Notes: generated from the sequence alone by a model not told the origin. A stretch of 64,000 nucleotides of DNA from Thunnus maccoyii (GCF_910596095.1 NC_056551.1:11673501-11737500), one strand, 5' to 3'. Positions 1 to 12,000 are shown, counted from the first letter of the stretch. A program made the numbers and translations.

Positions 1-430
1 GTGATCTGGAGCTGAGTGAATTTTACAGTCGACAGTTGATCTCAACCTCCTCCTATTCATGAACATGAAGGCAGATGCTTGCTCAGCAAATAGAGCACCA
101 TGAAAGCAAGTGGCCTGGGTTAAGTTTCAGCTACCACTCAGAAGCAGCCATTTCCAGCTTGAGGGTCAGGACCCCTCATGGATTCGCATTAACTTTAGGG
201 TGCTAAGAAAAAACTTGATAGGAACAGAATAAATCTTCTCTCTACAAATTCAATATGTTTTACACTCTTATTGTTTGTCTCTATTGAACTTTTCTTCCTA
301 AGCTTTTGACTTCTCTTTTCTTCTGACCAGAAAAGTGAATATCTATCTTCGGCTGGACCGGTCAACACAAGCTACAACAGTGGGTTCATTTAAGGGGTCA
401 CAAGTCAAAAAGGTTGAGAACAAAAACAGC
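1..430. repeat. possible decayed dispersed repeat
   Basis: No gene is visible here. The segments around 160-300 (a GGTCAGGACCCCTCATGG stretch) and 380-425 (GGGGTCACAAGTCAAAAAGG) resemble a common fish interspersed repeat whose ends read like 'gtgacccct ... ggttgggaacca'. Related short matches occur near 20600-20720 and 27590-27635. The identification comes from memory of such repeats and is tentative. Confidence 0.3.
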
Positions 431-1734
431 ATCTTTACGTACACCTGCCAAAGTTCATAACATAGATCTTCAATTGATCACTTCGACAGTCCAAGACCTC
501 ACTCATGAATTTTTAATCAGTCTAGTCAAGTAAATGTTCCTTTTCCAAATGTGTATTTACAATTCAGGTGGAAAATATAAAGAACAAATGAATATTATAA
601 ACATGTTTACTTCTTATTCTTAATTCATTTTTTTAATTTACATATGGACTAAAAAAAAAAGTATAACACTGATGTTCCAAAAATGAAACACAGAATCTGA
701 AAAGCTTTGCGGTGTGCATGGAGAACTTCACCCACTGACTGATGAAGATTGTTAGATCTGTACAGGAGGCAAAAATCCAAAATCACTCATCAGAGTGGCA
801 AGATAAACTTTGAGAGGATAAGTTAACATTCATAACTTGCGGGAAATTACATTCAACATCATCATCTATAATCAATCTTTGATTACTTTTTTCCTCGAAT
901 TTCGAAGAATATGTCAATTGAGAGGCCATGAAGTGACACCATGGGTTCACAGCTGCAGCCATGGATGCCTGCATTAAGTTTCAGATTTCATCAGATTTAA
1001 TCAATAAATCTAATCTGTTGCTGGTAAAGTGATTTTCACAAAAGCATGGGAAGCTGTCTCTTTCAAGTCAAATGAATATGCATAGTCACCAGGGTACATA
1101 CAGTATATAAGTGCATCATCAGTGTAATTGATCAAACAGGCTGTAATAGCCACAGTATGATGGTTCGTGTATCACATCTTTATCTGGCACAATCTGAATG
1201 CAGCAGAGAGAAAACTTTATATGAATATTATCAAGACACTGCCATCAATACAGTTGTTCTTGTATTTCCTGTAAATAAGATTACATTATATTAAACATGT
1301 ATGATGATATGCACACTACCTAAGTGACTGCTTTTGGCAATGCTACCCATTCAGTTAGGAGTGTCCCTTAAGTACCTGAATGGGCTAAAAGGATTTTCCT
1401 GGCTTACTGCAGTAAGTGAAAAAGTAGATATTCACACTATCATTTCCCAGTCTGTCCGTCCATGTGTTTTATAGTTGTTCACATTGCTCTGACTCAACCT
1501 ATGAACCATTAATGGTGTGTTCTATATACAGAGTCAACACTTAAGAGCTTGTTAAGCCCTCTCCAGCAATGAAGTAACATCCTAGGCTTCAAAATAAACC
1601 CTGTTGAGTGAACTAGCATTATTGGTCAACTGTCCTTTGATCATTTCCAGTCTTACATGTCCACCACTGAGTTCACTCCCCACCCAAAACAAGCCTGATG
1701 TGAGCAAGCTGAAACCTCTTTTATACATGACAAC
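431..1734. other. non-coding; includes likely rnf170 3' UTR
   Basis: No coding region is supported; the short open frame on the minus strand at 783-974 has no recognisable features. The part next to 1735 should be the 3' UTR of minus-strand rnf170. No canonical AATAAA on the minus strand was found close to the stop codon. A variant ATTAAA (minus strand, near 995-1000) is the nearest candidate seen, so the 3' end is unresolved. Confidence 0.5.
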
Positions 1735-4700
1735 CTAGCCGTTCAGTCTCTGTGTGACCACCTCTCTGTACATGATCGAGATGTACACAAAGAGTAGAAG
1801 GATTACAAAGAAATCGTCCATGAATCCCAGGAGACCGAAAAGCGCCTCGGGGAGGATGTCGAGAGGCGAGGCCAGGTATGTGAGCGCTCCAACCAGGCAG
1901 AGGAGAATTCGGATCCTGAACATCCAGAAGAGGCCGCCCATAGAGAACATCTCTCTAAAAGCGTGACGGAGCAGGGTGGGCACGTCTCGCAGCCTGTCCA
2001 TATACTGAGGGGAGACAGAGAGGCAGACAGACAGAGGAGAAAAAATATTATGAGAAGTCCGTTATAAGTCTGTTCTAAATACAGTACGAGTCAAAAGTCT
2101 GGACACACCTTCCCATTCACTTGAATCAGAAAGTGCGTCAACACTTTTGAATGGTACTGTATACTCCCCTGAATTATAATGCACTGCACAAGTCAGCATC
2201 TAAATAAAAAAAACTTTTTTTGGCCAATCAGATATGTAAAAGTAATTTAAATATGAATATTGTATACAGTAAGCCCTGCTAACCTGGAATCACTGCAGCC
2301 TAAATATGTATCTAGCTGTGGTATACTCACAGATCTTGGTTGGCCTGAGAACCTGCGGTTGTAATCGTTGATGTCTCTTAATATAAGCAGAGGTTCTGCC
2401 TCACCATCCTGGACTGTCTGCGGACCAGCATGCTCATGAAATAGTGGGAAGAGCAATGTTACCTGGGCAACGGGGGGAAATAAAATAAAATAAAAATCAA
2501 GAAATGACAACACTAGTGCTAATAAGGAATGAAACCTGTATTAACAATACAAACATTTGATAGAATGGAGATGAGAATTTTATTTATTTATATATTTAAC
2601 ATTTATCTGAGTAAATTTGGAAGCAAGGGAAATCAACAGCACATCTGCCATGGAAAAAATGATGATACTGAAATCTTAAGTTGACTTTCTACATCCATGA
2701 TTTATTACAAGTCTCACCATTTGTCTGCAGATGGGGCAGTTAATAGCACCAAGCCAGGTGCCATACCTCCAGTAGGCTATAATACAGGAACCTATGCAGG
2801 AACAATGAAGATGTTACATTACTGAAGCTCATTGACAAAAAGTAGCCAAGTAATAGCTCAAATTAATCTAAGAGATATACTTCTGAATTATTGATTTTCA
2901 TGTTTGCAACTGAACTTCTATATTAATTATAATTTCTGTTTAGACTTTAAAACTAAACAAATCCAATTTAAAACAACAGGAGAGTCAATAAAACAGATTC
3001 CAAATGTGATAATAATCATTCTGCTAGCAAAAAGGGTATTTAAAAAAAAAAAAGCAGTGACAAGCATCTTCATATTTTCTCTCTGTTTCCTGATGCAATA
3101 GTCTGGTATTACAAAGTGTTTATTAATAGTCTTACCACAGAAAAGATGTCCGCAATTGGTTTCCACAGGCAGAACAGCCTGCTGTAAACAGACAGGGCAA
3201 GACATATCTGTGTAATACTGCTGCCTGGCCTCCGGCTGAGGATTTTCATCCTGACAGAAAATAAATACATAAAAATTTAAAATGCATATGAACATTTAAT
3301 ATACACGTCATCAAAACCACAAAGGCAGTTACTTTATTGACTACTGTACCTGCAAAATATTTATTGTTAATTGAGTCTGATTTTGTGTATTTTTTCCTGT
3401 TTGTATATTTTCTGCAGCCGTACCAGCCATATTTGGCAAGAAAGGCTACAGTTATATTTACCTGCTCTGTTTGGAGCTGTTGTCGGACGGCTCGAACATG
3501 CTCCTGATTCTCAGGATGAATGTTCTGCTCTTCTTGTCTGCAAGGTCAAAGGGCAGACATTTGGCTTTATGCTGCTAACAGGATTTAGCAGCATAAATCC
3601 ACATTTTCTATCCACATTTTTCATTTAGCAAATGATTTGAATAGCTAACACAAACAACTCTAAGTTTTAATAACTGTATTGTATTTGGTCAGCCTAGCAA
3701 CTACATTTTTTTTTGTTTAAGAGCAAAACTCTTGTTTAATTAGATTACTAAACCTGAAATAGCATTTCTATCACACAGGTCAAACACAGGGAACAGTTCA
3801 CCTACATGAGATTAAAGGGGAACCCTATGCTTTTTGTGGTTTTCTGTTATTTTTATACTGTTATGATGTCTGATATCTAAGTTAAACATGGTCAAAGTTC
3901 CAAAACTTGGGATTAATGTATGAAGAAATGCTCCCTGCAAGTCAAAAGCCAGGGCTTCAACCTACCCTGAAAGCTTTATTTGTGACGTTTTTTTTCCTAC
4001 CTTGCCGACTGGCTGATGTCATATCGGTGCGCATGCCTATAAACAGCCATCTATTCTGTAGTCTTGGTTGCTAAGGTTGTTGCTAAGTTTTTTCCATGTG
4101 TTGTTTGCGTTGTTCACTCGCATATTTCAGATCAGATTCCCACTCAAACATGTACAGATGTATTTCAGAAGTTGACATTTCAAGTGAAGAACAAGAAAAA
4201 GAAGTGAAATCCTACTACTGTAGTTTGCTTCAAGGTTTGTTTACGTAGCCTCCCGGGTGGCCAGAAGTTGGCTGTGGTGCAGCTTCTGGAAGCTAACCAA
4301 TCAGAACAGAGTGGACTATTGGGAGGGGGGTCTTAAAGAGACAGGAGTACTGATGGGAATTATGGCTCTTTGAAGGGTTAGGGGTAGGGTAAAAAAATAA
4401 TCATATCATAGAGCTGACTTGTTCACGACTCACATCACGTTACTAGACGGGCTAAAACGGCCTGAGGAGCTACATAAAGAGCCAGTGTAGTATAAATGAG
4501 GATTTTTTTGAACTGTGAATCATGTAAAGCTACTCTAGTGGAGTCCCAGACTAAAAACATGGAGCTGGAAATGACTATAATAGGTTCCCTTTAAGCAACT
4601 AGTGACACTTTGGTGTTTAATAGAATATATTAACTGGGCAAAATGTACCAGGTTAGGTAATCAGAACTGTATTAATCACATTTTACTGAAGAAAAAAAAA

Positions 4701-4860
4701 AAGATGAAATTGCTTCTTACCGGCACAGCAGAGTGAGGAGGCCTGCGAGGAAGGTGACACTGAGCACCACAACAAATAAGACCTGGTTGCTGACACCTTC
4801 GATGAGGGTGTCCTCATCTTGGATGAGGTAATCCAAGTCCCCACACTGATTGTCCTCCAT
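1735..4860 (-). CDS. rnf170: RING finger protein 170 (E3 ubiquitin ligase), 6 coding exons
   Basis: ER-membrane E3 ubiquitin ligase; in mammals RNF170 ubiquitinates activated IP3 receptors for ER-associated degradation. Coding exons in transcript order: 4721-4860, 3462-3537, 3136-3250, 2718-2791, 2331-2462, 1735-2004. Phases match and give 268 residues (human about 258). A hydrophobic segment at residues 27-46 follows an acidic N-terminus. The C3HC4 RING is complete: C90, C93, C105, H107, C110, C113, C129, C132, spread over exons 3 and 4. The last exon carries the conserved C-terminal region ([20 protein letters not shown]) with two hydrophobic segments (DUF1232-like). The start is the first ATG after a splice acceptor at 4885-4886, leaving 24 nt of 5' UTR in that exon. 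A donor at 5795-5794 (cgaag/gtatgg) is a good candidate for the upstream non-coding exon. Intron 1 contains a 780-bp miniature transposon and intron 5 a small palindromic element is absent; that element lies in the intron after 2331. Identity is very secure from the RING and C-terminal sequence. Confidence 0.96.
2080..2162. mobile_element. short palindromic Tc1/mariner-like MITE
   Basis: An 83-bp imperfect palindrome in the last rnf170 intron. It opens with TACAGTACGAGTCAAAAGTC and closes with CACTTTTGAATGGTACTGTA, which are near inverted complements, with a TA at each outer edge as expected for Tc1/mariner-type insertion. A half copy of the same end lies at 18628-18650. The superfamily assignment is inferred from the TA flanks and small size. 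Confidence 0.6.
3812..4594. mobile_element. 780-bp non-autonomous element with TTAA at both ends
   Basis: Lies in rnf170 intron 1. The left end reads TTAAAGGGGAACCCTAT and the right end ATAATAGGTTCCCTTTAA, which are terminal inverted repeats with few mismatches. No transposase frame is present inside. TTAA at both outer edges would fit a piggyBac-type target duplication, but because the TTAA could also be part of the inverted repeat the superfamily is uncertain. Confidence 0.6.
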
Positions 4861-4884
4861 CACCCACACTCATAGCCTACAACA

Positions 4885-6130
4885 CTAGAAAACATAGGTA
4901 CAACATAGAGGTTGACAATTCAGGATATCACGTTAGACGTTAAGTGAAGCTTGCTGTGGGCCAATGTTCTCTGACAGTAATTACACAGTATTCATCGCCT
5001 GGGTTCACAGGACAGTAAGTTATAGCCTATGTTGCACCATCAGTTTTCACTTCACAATGAGTGAATTCAAAATGAACATTCAAGTTCTATCATTTCGTAC
5101 TTTAGTTTTTCAACAGATGCAAAGTCTGAAATCAAGTTTCATTTTCACTATTAACCTGTAATAACTAACAATTATTACACCATCATAAACTTTGAAGCGT
5201 TCAGTATCTTTATCGTTAGCACATCAAACAAACTACCCAACACTACTGAACAATTAACGTTAGTTAATTTACCAAGAACACTTGTGTACCTTATCTAACA
5301 TCGAAAGGAATCGAGATATACGTTATTGTTTACTTCCCAGAACTCGTGTACATTGTCAGCTAGCACTGACTGCCATAACATGAAGCTCATAATTATGTTC
5401 CTGCTCTCCACACTGCTACAGTAACGTTAACAGTAACAATTAGCTACGTATAGCGTAAAGTAGCACTGACCCGCTAATGACGAGCTGGCTGTAATTCACC
5501 ATGCTGACGTTGTTAGGCAACGTTGAGGAGGCTAGTCAACCGGGGGGACATAAGCTGCTGTTATTTAACACCGACAAACAGCTAATTGTCTTAAAATTAG
5601 AGCTCAGCCAAGCCCGTTATCCCTTGTGAATCTGACTAATAAACATAGCGACCATGTTTGCCTCGTTAACTAGGAACGTCTTGTGTCTGGCTGCTGCTGC
5701 GCTGACTGAGCAGCCACAAGTTCAAACTGAGACAAAAGCACAATCGGGTTTTAACCTGAATCAGCCACATTTCAGTTGACAACGGGCGACCATACCTTCG
5801 CTCAGAGGTAGCATGTCTCTCCAAAAAGGCACGTCTTGTCAACTCTATTTACTCTATCGAGACGACTTCTTTCCAGCAATGGCACATTTTTGTGGAGACT
5901 CGGTCAGATTAACACATTGGGAACAAGTAGAAGAATCATTGCCCTGTCAAATGCTACTTTTGCGTCATTCTCTCATCTTCAGTCACGTAGCCTATTGGTT
6001 TCAGTTTGTTTCCTTCTTCTTCTTCTTCTGTGGGGTATTTATTTCTCCCCCTTCTTCTTCCTCTTATTTTGTTGTTTAATAGCAGTTGGCAAATTGCTGT
6101 TAGGCGCATTACCGCCACCTTCTGGATTGG
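4885..6130 (-). promoter_or_regulatory. rnf170 5' intron, upstream exon and promoter region (inferred)
   Basis: No coding feature supported. The region must contain the rnf170 5' non-coding exon and promoter if the acceptor at 4885-4886 is used. The sequence around 5640-5830 has more CpG than its surroundings, and a minus-strand donor (cgaag/gtatgg) lies at 5796-5791. Overlapping open frames on the plus strand from 5813 to 6309 look fortuitous: they run through a TTC-rich tract and into the LINE 3' end. Confidence 0.4.
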
Positions 6131-6139
6131 AGTGTGGAT

Positions 6140-7467
6140 CAGAACGGTTACTATTACATTTACATTACATTTACATTTTTCATTTCGCAGACGCTTTTAT
6201 CCAAAGCGACGTACATATGAGACTGATACAACACAAGCAGGGATCTAGTCAGGAGACAACAACACGAGTAAGTGCCATAAAGCTTAAGTTTGGGCCAGAT
6301 AGGACATAGGTCTAGATGTTAACAGGCAGTGCAACAAGGCAATGATTAGAGTGCATAGAGTGCATAGAAGCATTTTTTTTTTGTTTTTTTTTTGTTTTGT
6401 TTTTTGTTTTTCCTCTCCCTACAGTTCATCAAGTGCAGAGGTGTTTGCGAAAGAGCTTGGTCTTTAGTCTTTTCTTAAAGATTGAGAGGGACTCTGCAGA
6501 TCGAACAGAGTTCGGTAACTCGTTCCACCACCGGGGAACTACAGAGGAGAAGAGTCTAGCTAGTGACTTAGGGACCTGTTGTGATGGTGGTACCAGGCGC
6601 CTTTCATTGGCAGAGCGTAGTGGGTGGGAGGGAGTGTAGACCTGAATGAGGGAGTTCAGGTAGGCAGGGGCCGTTTTAGTTGCTATTTTGTAAGCAAGTG
6701 TCAGGGTTTTGAATTTGATGCGGGCAGCAACTGGGAGCCAGTGGAGGGATATCAACAGCGGGGTGACATGTGCTGTTTTGGGCTGACTGAAGACCAGACG
6801 TGCTGCCGCGTTCTGGATCATCTGCAGAGGTTTAAGTGTACATGCAGGGAGGCCTGCCAGTAAGGAGTTGCAGTAGTCGATGCGTGATATTACAAGAGCC
6901 TGTACCAGGAGTTGTGCTGCATGCTCAGACAGGTAGGGTCTGATCTTCCTGATGTTGTACAGGGCGAATCGACACGATCAAGTGACTGAGGCCACATGAA
7001 CCTTAAATTTTAGTTGGTCATCAATCATGACACCCAAGTTTCGGGCAGACATTGTGGGCATGAGTTGGGTTAATTCGAGCTGGATGCTGATGTTTTGTTG
7101 TATGGAAGGACTGGTTGGAATGACAAGGAGCTCGGTCTTAGAGAGGTTAAGCTGAAGGTGGCGTTCTTTCATCCATGCTGATATATCGGCAAGGCATGAA
7201 GAGATCCTAGCGGAGACTGTGTGGTCTTGCGGTGGGAATGACAGGAAGAGCTGAGTGTCGTCAGCATAGCAGTGGTATGAGAAACCATGGGAGTGGATGA
7301 TTGCGCCAAGTGAGGTGGCGTATAATGAGAAAAGTAAGGGACCAAGCACTGACCTTTGAGGAACCCCTGTGGATAAGCTGTGCAGTTTGGACATTTCTCC
7401 ACTCCAAGATACTCTAAAATATCTCCCTGACAGGTAGGACATGAACCAGCGGAGGGCGGTATTACAG
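6140..7467 (-). mobile_element. 5'-truncated L2-type LINE (reverse transcriptase C-terminal half)
   Basis: Minus-strand non-LTR retrotransposon relic. Two reverse-transcriptase fragments are visible in different frames. The first, 7442-6978, carries the catalytic YADDTQLF box and an upstream STGVPQ motif. The second, 6821-6429, is the typical C-terminal piece with LHWLPVAARIKFK and PRWWNELP. The 3' end (plus-strand left side, 6140-6215) carries the L2-like tail motif GCAGACGCTTTTATCCAAAGCG and then short TTACAT repeats. The element is 5'-truncated near 7467 (the reverse-transcriptase frame starts at NTALRWF), has a frameshift between the two pieces, and is dead. It separates the divergent rnf170 and gpn3 promoters. 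Confidence 0.85.
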
Positions 7468-8022
7468 TAAGTTATCCTATTAATTCCTTTTGTTTTCTAA
7501 AAAAAAATAAGCAAAGCATGCTTATTCATTATGTTTAATGTGCTGTTCAGGCTGGTGTGACCAAACTTCATCTTTGATATATAATGTCCCCCTTTCTATT
7601 CCCATTGCTTCCTCTCATTTCTCCTACTTTTCTTTGCTGTAGTAGTATCGGCCCTTATGTCCTCTATCCCACTCTTCCTGCCATTTCATTTTCATTTTCA
7701 TTTGATTATACTTGTAACCTTAGCCTAGGTATTTATTACAACCATGCCTATTTCTCTTTTTCTTGTTCCTCCTTTTGCATATTTGTCTTCCAGCTGATTT
7801 CCATTCACACCAATATGTGCAATTTCTTCCTCCTCCCCTCCTTTACTTCATTTCAATTAACACTCTGAACAGTAGATGGCAGTAGTGGGCCTTGCAGCGG
7901 GTGCAAATGTCCTTTACCACAAAAAGAAGAAGTACTAAGGCATCAGTACTTAAACTCTAGCTAGTTACAGCGAGCCAATAAAGGGACTTAACTTTATCCC
8001 AACACCTTTACATTGAGGCAAA
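7468..8022 (+). promoter_or_regulatory. gpn3 upstream region and 5' UTR
   Basis: No coding feature is supported, although T/C-rich open frames exist at 7584-7868. The 5' UTR of gpn3 should lie in the last part, roughly 7930-8022, directly before the start codon. No TATA box is evident. The region is pyrimidine-rich on the plus strand. Confidence 0.35.
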
Positions 8023-11000
8023 ATGCCTCGTTATGCTCAGCTAGTGATGGGTCCTGCTGGCAGCGGTAAGGTAAGTTATCAGTCATTCCCTTAAACGTGC
8101 TGAAATGCTTTGTTATGCTATTCGGCTAAAGCGCTAAGCTAATGCATGAGGTGGAGAAATAGACTTCCAAGCTCAAGTTACGTCTCCCGTTTATTTGTTT
8201 ACTGTTTTTGAGGCTTTATTTTCATTTCCAGAGTACCTACTGCTCCACCATGATCCAGCATTCAGAGGCTTTAAACCGCTCAGTTCAGGTGGTCAACCTG
8301 GACCCAGCAGCTGAGCACTTTGACTATCCTGTCATGGCAGGTGAGTGGAGAATGTTTTCAGTTCCAAAAAAGGGCTTTTACGTCTTATTATAAATGTAAA
8401 TCTGAGCCCAGTATAACTCCGAACAGAAATGATAAAGTAAAGACATATGTCTTGTTATTACATGGTTATGTTGGATCTAGATAATGTTTTAGTTCTATTT
8501 TAAAAACACTGAAGCACCGTGTGTTAATATAAATAATAATACATTTAATTTGTACTGCACTTTTCATTCTTAGTGAATCTCAAAGTGTTACAGTGTTAAA
8601 AACATACAACACACAACATAAAGAAAATAAGAAGAGTTACGATTAGGGCTGGGTGATATGAACTAAAATCAAATATGATATTTTTGGACAAATACGTCAA
8701 TATTGACGTCGCGACAATATTGTAGGGATGACCATTGGTGCTTTCAAAAAATATTTACACAATGAGATTTTTATTAAATAATAAATATCAAATAATCATC
8801 AGTGATGTGGAAATAATGACTAAGTGGGTAAAGGCAAATAATAAAACAACTAGAACAGTCTGGTAAGTTCAGAAAATTGCATCACTTGCCTGTAATGTAG
8901 CCTTTAATACCAGGAAAAGACAACACTTATGCCATATCACGATATTACGATATCCAGAATCTGAGGCTATATCTAGTCTCATATGATATCGATATAATAT
9001 CAATATATCATACTGGCTATTAAGAGATCCCTTCATAATGCACTTTTAGTGTAAGTGTTGGTGCACAAAATCCACACTCCTGTGCAAAAATGTGTTAAAA
9101 GTTTATTGAAAGCTACCATGAGGATTCAGCCATCTAAATTGGTCAAATATAGTCAATATCTTTCAAAGTTACTGTCTTTTTAGTGCCAAATTCCCTCTTT
9201 TTATTAGTCCTTCCACTGCAGCTGAACAGGAAAACACTCTGTCCAGACTCAAAGAGGGAAATTTTTATTAAAAAGACTGTAACTTTGTAAGAAATCCACT
9301 TTATTTGACAAACTTAGATGGCTGAAGCCTCATATTATCTTCAGATAAAGTTTAAGTACACTTTTGCTCAAAACGAGGACTGTGGATTTTGTCCCAAATC
9401 ACTTACATTACCCGTTTCCATGTTCATATGGACACCAGACTGTTGTTTTAAGACAGATTTGAATAATTGTGAACCTGTCCTTTAAGTGTTACTTTGATCT
9501 GCATGATCTAAATGACAACCTCCATTGTTTCTATGTTCTCAGACATCCGTGAGCTCATCCAGGTGGACGACGTGATGGAGGATGACTCTCTCAGGTTCGG
9601 GCCTAATGGAGGCCTGGTGTTCTGCATGGAGTACTTTGCCAACAATTTTGACTGGCTAGGGGAAAGCTTGGGTCATGTAGAGGATGACTATATCCTGTTT
9701 GACTGCCCAGGTAAGAGCTCTGGCAGAGTCGTGCTGGCCTGTCCTTGCATTTTGGAAGAAATTTGGGGTTCAGTGTCTTGCTCAAGGACACTTTGATATG
9801 TTGGCAGGAAAAGCCAAGGATTAAATCGCTAACTCTGTGATAAGTGGATGACCCACTCTACCCCACCCCAAACACAGTTATGACAAGTGGCTTCTATTTG
9901 CAGGTCAGATTGAACTTTATACACACCTCCCTGTGATGAGGCAGCTAGTGGAGCAGCTCCAGCAGTGGGAGTTTCGAGTGTGCGGGGTCTTCCTGGTCGA
10001 CTCTCAGTTCATGGTGGAGTCTTTTAAGGTAATCATCTCTCCAATATCTTCATCTGTTTATTTAATGCCCCTCCCACCCTTTTTTTAATGAACACACCTC
10101 ATTTATGCACTGATGTGTAATGTAATAATGACAGCAAGTCTAAAGTCTCACATCTTCCCTCTTCTCTATCTGCAGTTCATCTCTGGTGTCATGGCTGCCC
10201 TGAGTACCATGGTGTCATTAGAGATTCCTCAAGTAAACATCATGACAAAAATGGACCTGCTTAGTCCCAAAGCCAAGAAGGAAATTGAAAAGTAAGCGTC
10301 ATATGAGTGCAGCTTTTGTTGTGTTGTGCATTCCGCATTCACATGAAACTTAATGTTGCTATTAAGACAAATACAAGAAGGGTTATAGTGACTAAATGCT
10401 TAGTGTGGCTGAGTTGTTTTGAGAATTTTAATTGTATAGTGTTTGAAAAGAAAACCAAAGAATCTCACACAATTATCCATCACTGATCATATGCACACGT
10501 CACTAAGACTTTAAGGTGTGAAGGAACATTTTTGAAATTTTGACATTTAATTGTATAGTGTTTGAAATTTTAAGTTCGGAGCTCTTGAATAATCTGAACT
10601 TCGGTTTTGGTGTTTTTCAAAAGCAAAACCTAGTAAAGGAGAAAAGTCAAATATTTTCTTAATTCTTGCAAATGAAACAGTTTTTTTGTCTGAACGCAGC
10701 TGTCTGTTTTCACCAGGTACCTGGACCCAGATATGTACTCAATGATGGAAGATACCTCAGATACCATCAAAAGCACAAAGTTCAAGAAACTGACTAAAGC
10801 CATCTGTGGTCTGGTAAATAAAGTCCTTTATTTGATTTTGCATTTAGTTTTAGATCAGATTTTATTTGTATTTCTTTTTTTATCATTTTATTTTGTAATG
10901 AGACAATCTCTCTATCTGTGTCCAGATTGATGACTACAGTATGGTGAGATTCCTGCCTTTTGACCGCACCGATGAGGAAGGCATCAACATAGTACTGCAA

Positions 11001-11255
11001 AACATCGACTTTTCTATACAGTATGGGGAGGACCTGGAGTTTAAGGAGCCAAAGGTGAAGAAAGAAACAAAAAACAACATAAAAATATTTTACAATATTA
11101 TGTAAAGTCAATACAATGCATTTGAAAAATATTATAATTTAAGTAACTGTTAATTCAATTTTTTCCCCATTGTTTCCTTTTTTCTACAGGAGGAAGATGA
11201 AGAGCCCGCTAACCTAAATTATGATGAGATTTTTCAAGGCAAACTGGACAGCTGA
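8023..11255 (+). CDS. gpn3: GPN-loop GTPase 3, 8 coding exons
   Basis: Small GTPase of the GPN family, which acts with GPN1 in assembly and nuclear import of RNA polymerase II (known for the family). Exons: 8023-8070, 8232-8340, 9543-9710, 9904-10028, 10176-10291, 10717-10813, 10926-11054, 11190-11255. All junctions are GT-AG, phases agree, and the product is 285 residues (human 284). Visible motifs: P-loop GPAGSGKST at 10-18, the defining Gly-Pro-Asn loop at 72-74 (within RFGPNGG), DCPGQ at 106-110 and the guanine-specificity motif TKMD at 174-177. The start is the ATG that gives the canonical [17 protein letters not shown]-terminus. The C-terminal tail (last exon) is acidic and less conserved than the core. 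Intron 2 is almost filled by two miniature elements and intron 3 holds a SINE fragment. The next gene, arpc3, starts about 0.9 kb downstream on the same strand. Confidence 0.97.
8643..9012. mobile_element. hAT-like non-autonomous element in gpn3 intron 2
   Basis: Starts with AGGGCTGGGTGATATGAA and runs to a region of repeated ATATCGATAT-like motifs (CATATGATATCGATATAATA), the signature of a very common fish miniature element with GGGCTGGGCGATAT ends. The right terminal repeat is eroded. No transposase is present. Family placement is from memory. Confidence 0.6.
9020..9487 (-). repeat. fold-back element family, copy A (partial)
   Basis: Partial member of a palindromic repeat family also present at 32036-32694, 40792-41250 and 50271-50596. 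The central loop reads AAATTCCCTCTTTTT ... CAAAGAGGGAAATTT. The right arm ends GTGAACCTGTCCTTTAA. The central single-copy loop shows this copy is in the opposite orientation to those at 32 kb and 41 kb. The left end is truncated where it abuts the hAT-like element. Confidence 0.75.
9763..9868 (-). mobile_element. tRNA-derived SINE fragment, antisense in gpn3 intron 3
   Basis: Contains GTGTCTTGCTCAAGGACACT, the reverse complement of a motif (GTGTCCTTGGGCAAGATACTG) seen in the longer SINE at 41590-41922. It is followed by an eroded antisense tRNA-like box (GGATTAAATCGCTAACTC). It is a short, diverged piece. Confidence 0.6.
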
Positions 11256-11561
11256 GGAATCATGTGACTCCAGGAATTCATCTCTAAAGAGACTTAACTG
11301 AGTTGAAAAAACATTTGAGGCTGATGAAGAGCCACAAGAGAGTATATGGAGTCCATGTGGAGAGACTACAAGAAAGGGACATGTGGAAAAAGACTGAAGA
11401 TCATGAATATCTTGTGTCATGTATGTGTGGAAGTTTGTTTTTATACGCTGTTTTGATGACTCAAGAAATTTGTGATTTCAACTTATTCACCTTTAGTTTT
11501 TTTTAAAGAGTATCTGAAGTTTAAATAGTTGCTAAATACAGTTATTAATGCTATATTTTTA

Positions 11562-11567
11562 AATAAA
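11562..11567 (+). promoter_or_regulatory. gpn3 poly(A) signal
   Basis: Canonical AATAAA about 0.3 kb after the gpn3 stop codon, at the end of an AT-rich 3' UTR. It is the first canonical signal downstream of the stop. Confidence 0.7.
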
Positions 11568-11569
11568 AT

Positions 11570-12000
11570 ATTACAAACGAATCAGCTTGCCTTCTTGTTT
11601 AAAGATCTCCTCCAGACATGTTTTAAGATCTATATAAAACACTATTATCTTATTAAAATCTGTAAAATTACATGAAATGTGCAAATATATTTCACTTCAA
11701 AAGTTAAACTGATGGACACAAGATGTCTCCTACTTCACTGAAAAGTCCATTATCAGTGTATGTGCACCGGAGGCTTCAATTTTCTACATCACACTTTTAT
11801 AAGGGGGAATTAGCTCCAAACTAGTAGAGGTCACAAATCCTGCTTGTAAATCCATCCCTTAAAAGCAGATTTTTGATGAGCACAGAGAAACTTTCCACTT
11901 TCAACATATTAATATGAAAATATCCATCCAGAGTCAAACTCTGCACAGTGAAGCTCAAACATTCAACTGTGGGAACGAGAAGAAAAACATATTTTTGAGT
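11570..12000. other. intergenic gpn3-arpc3
   Basis: No gene or clear repeat seen; AT-rich spacer between the gpn3 poly(A) signal and the arpc3 promoter. Confidence 0.5.

Noticed and set aside
1754-1966. Plus-strand frame over the rnf170 last exon
   Set aside because: Shadow of the minus-strand rnf170 coding sequence.
5813-6309. Overlapping plus-strand frames of up to 157 codons
   Set aside because: They run through a TTC-rich tract and the 3' end of the antisense LINE; no domain is visible.
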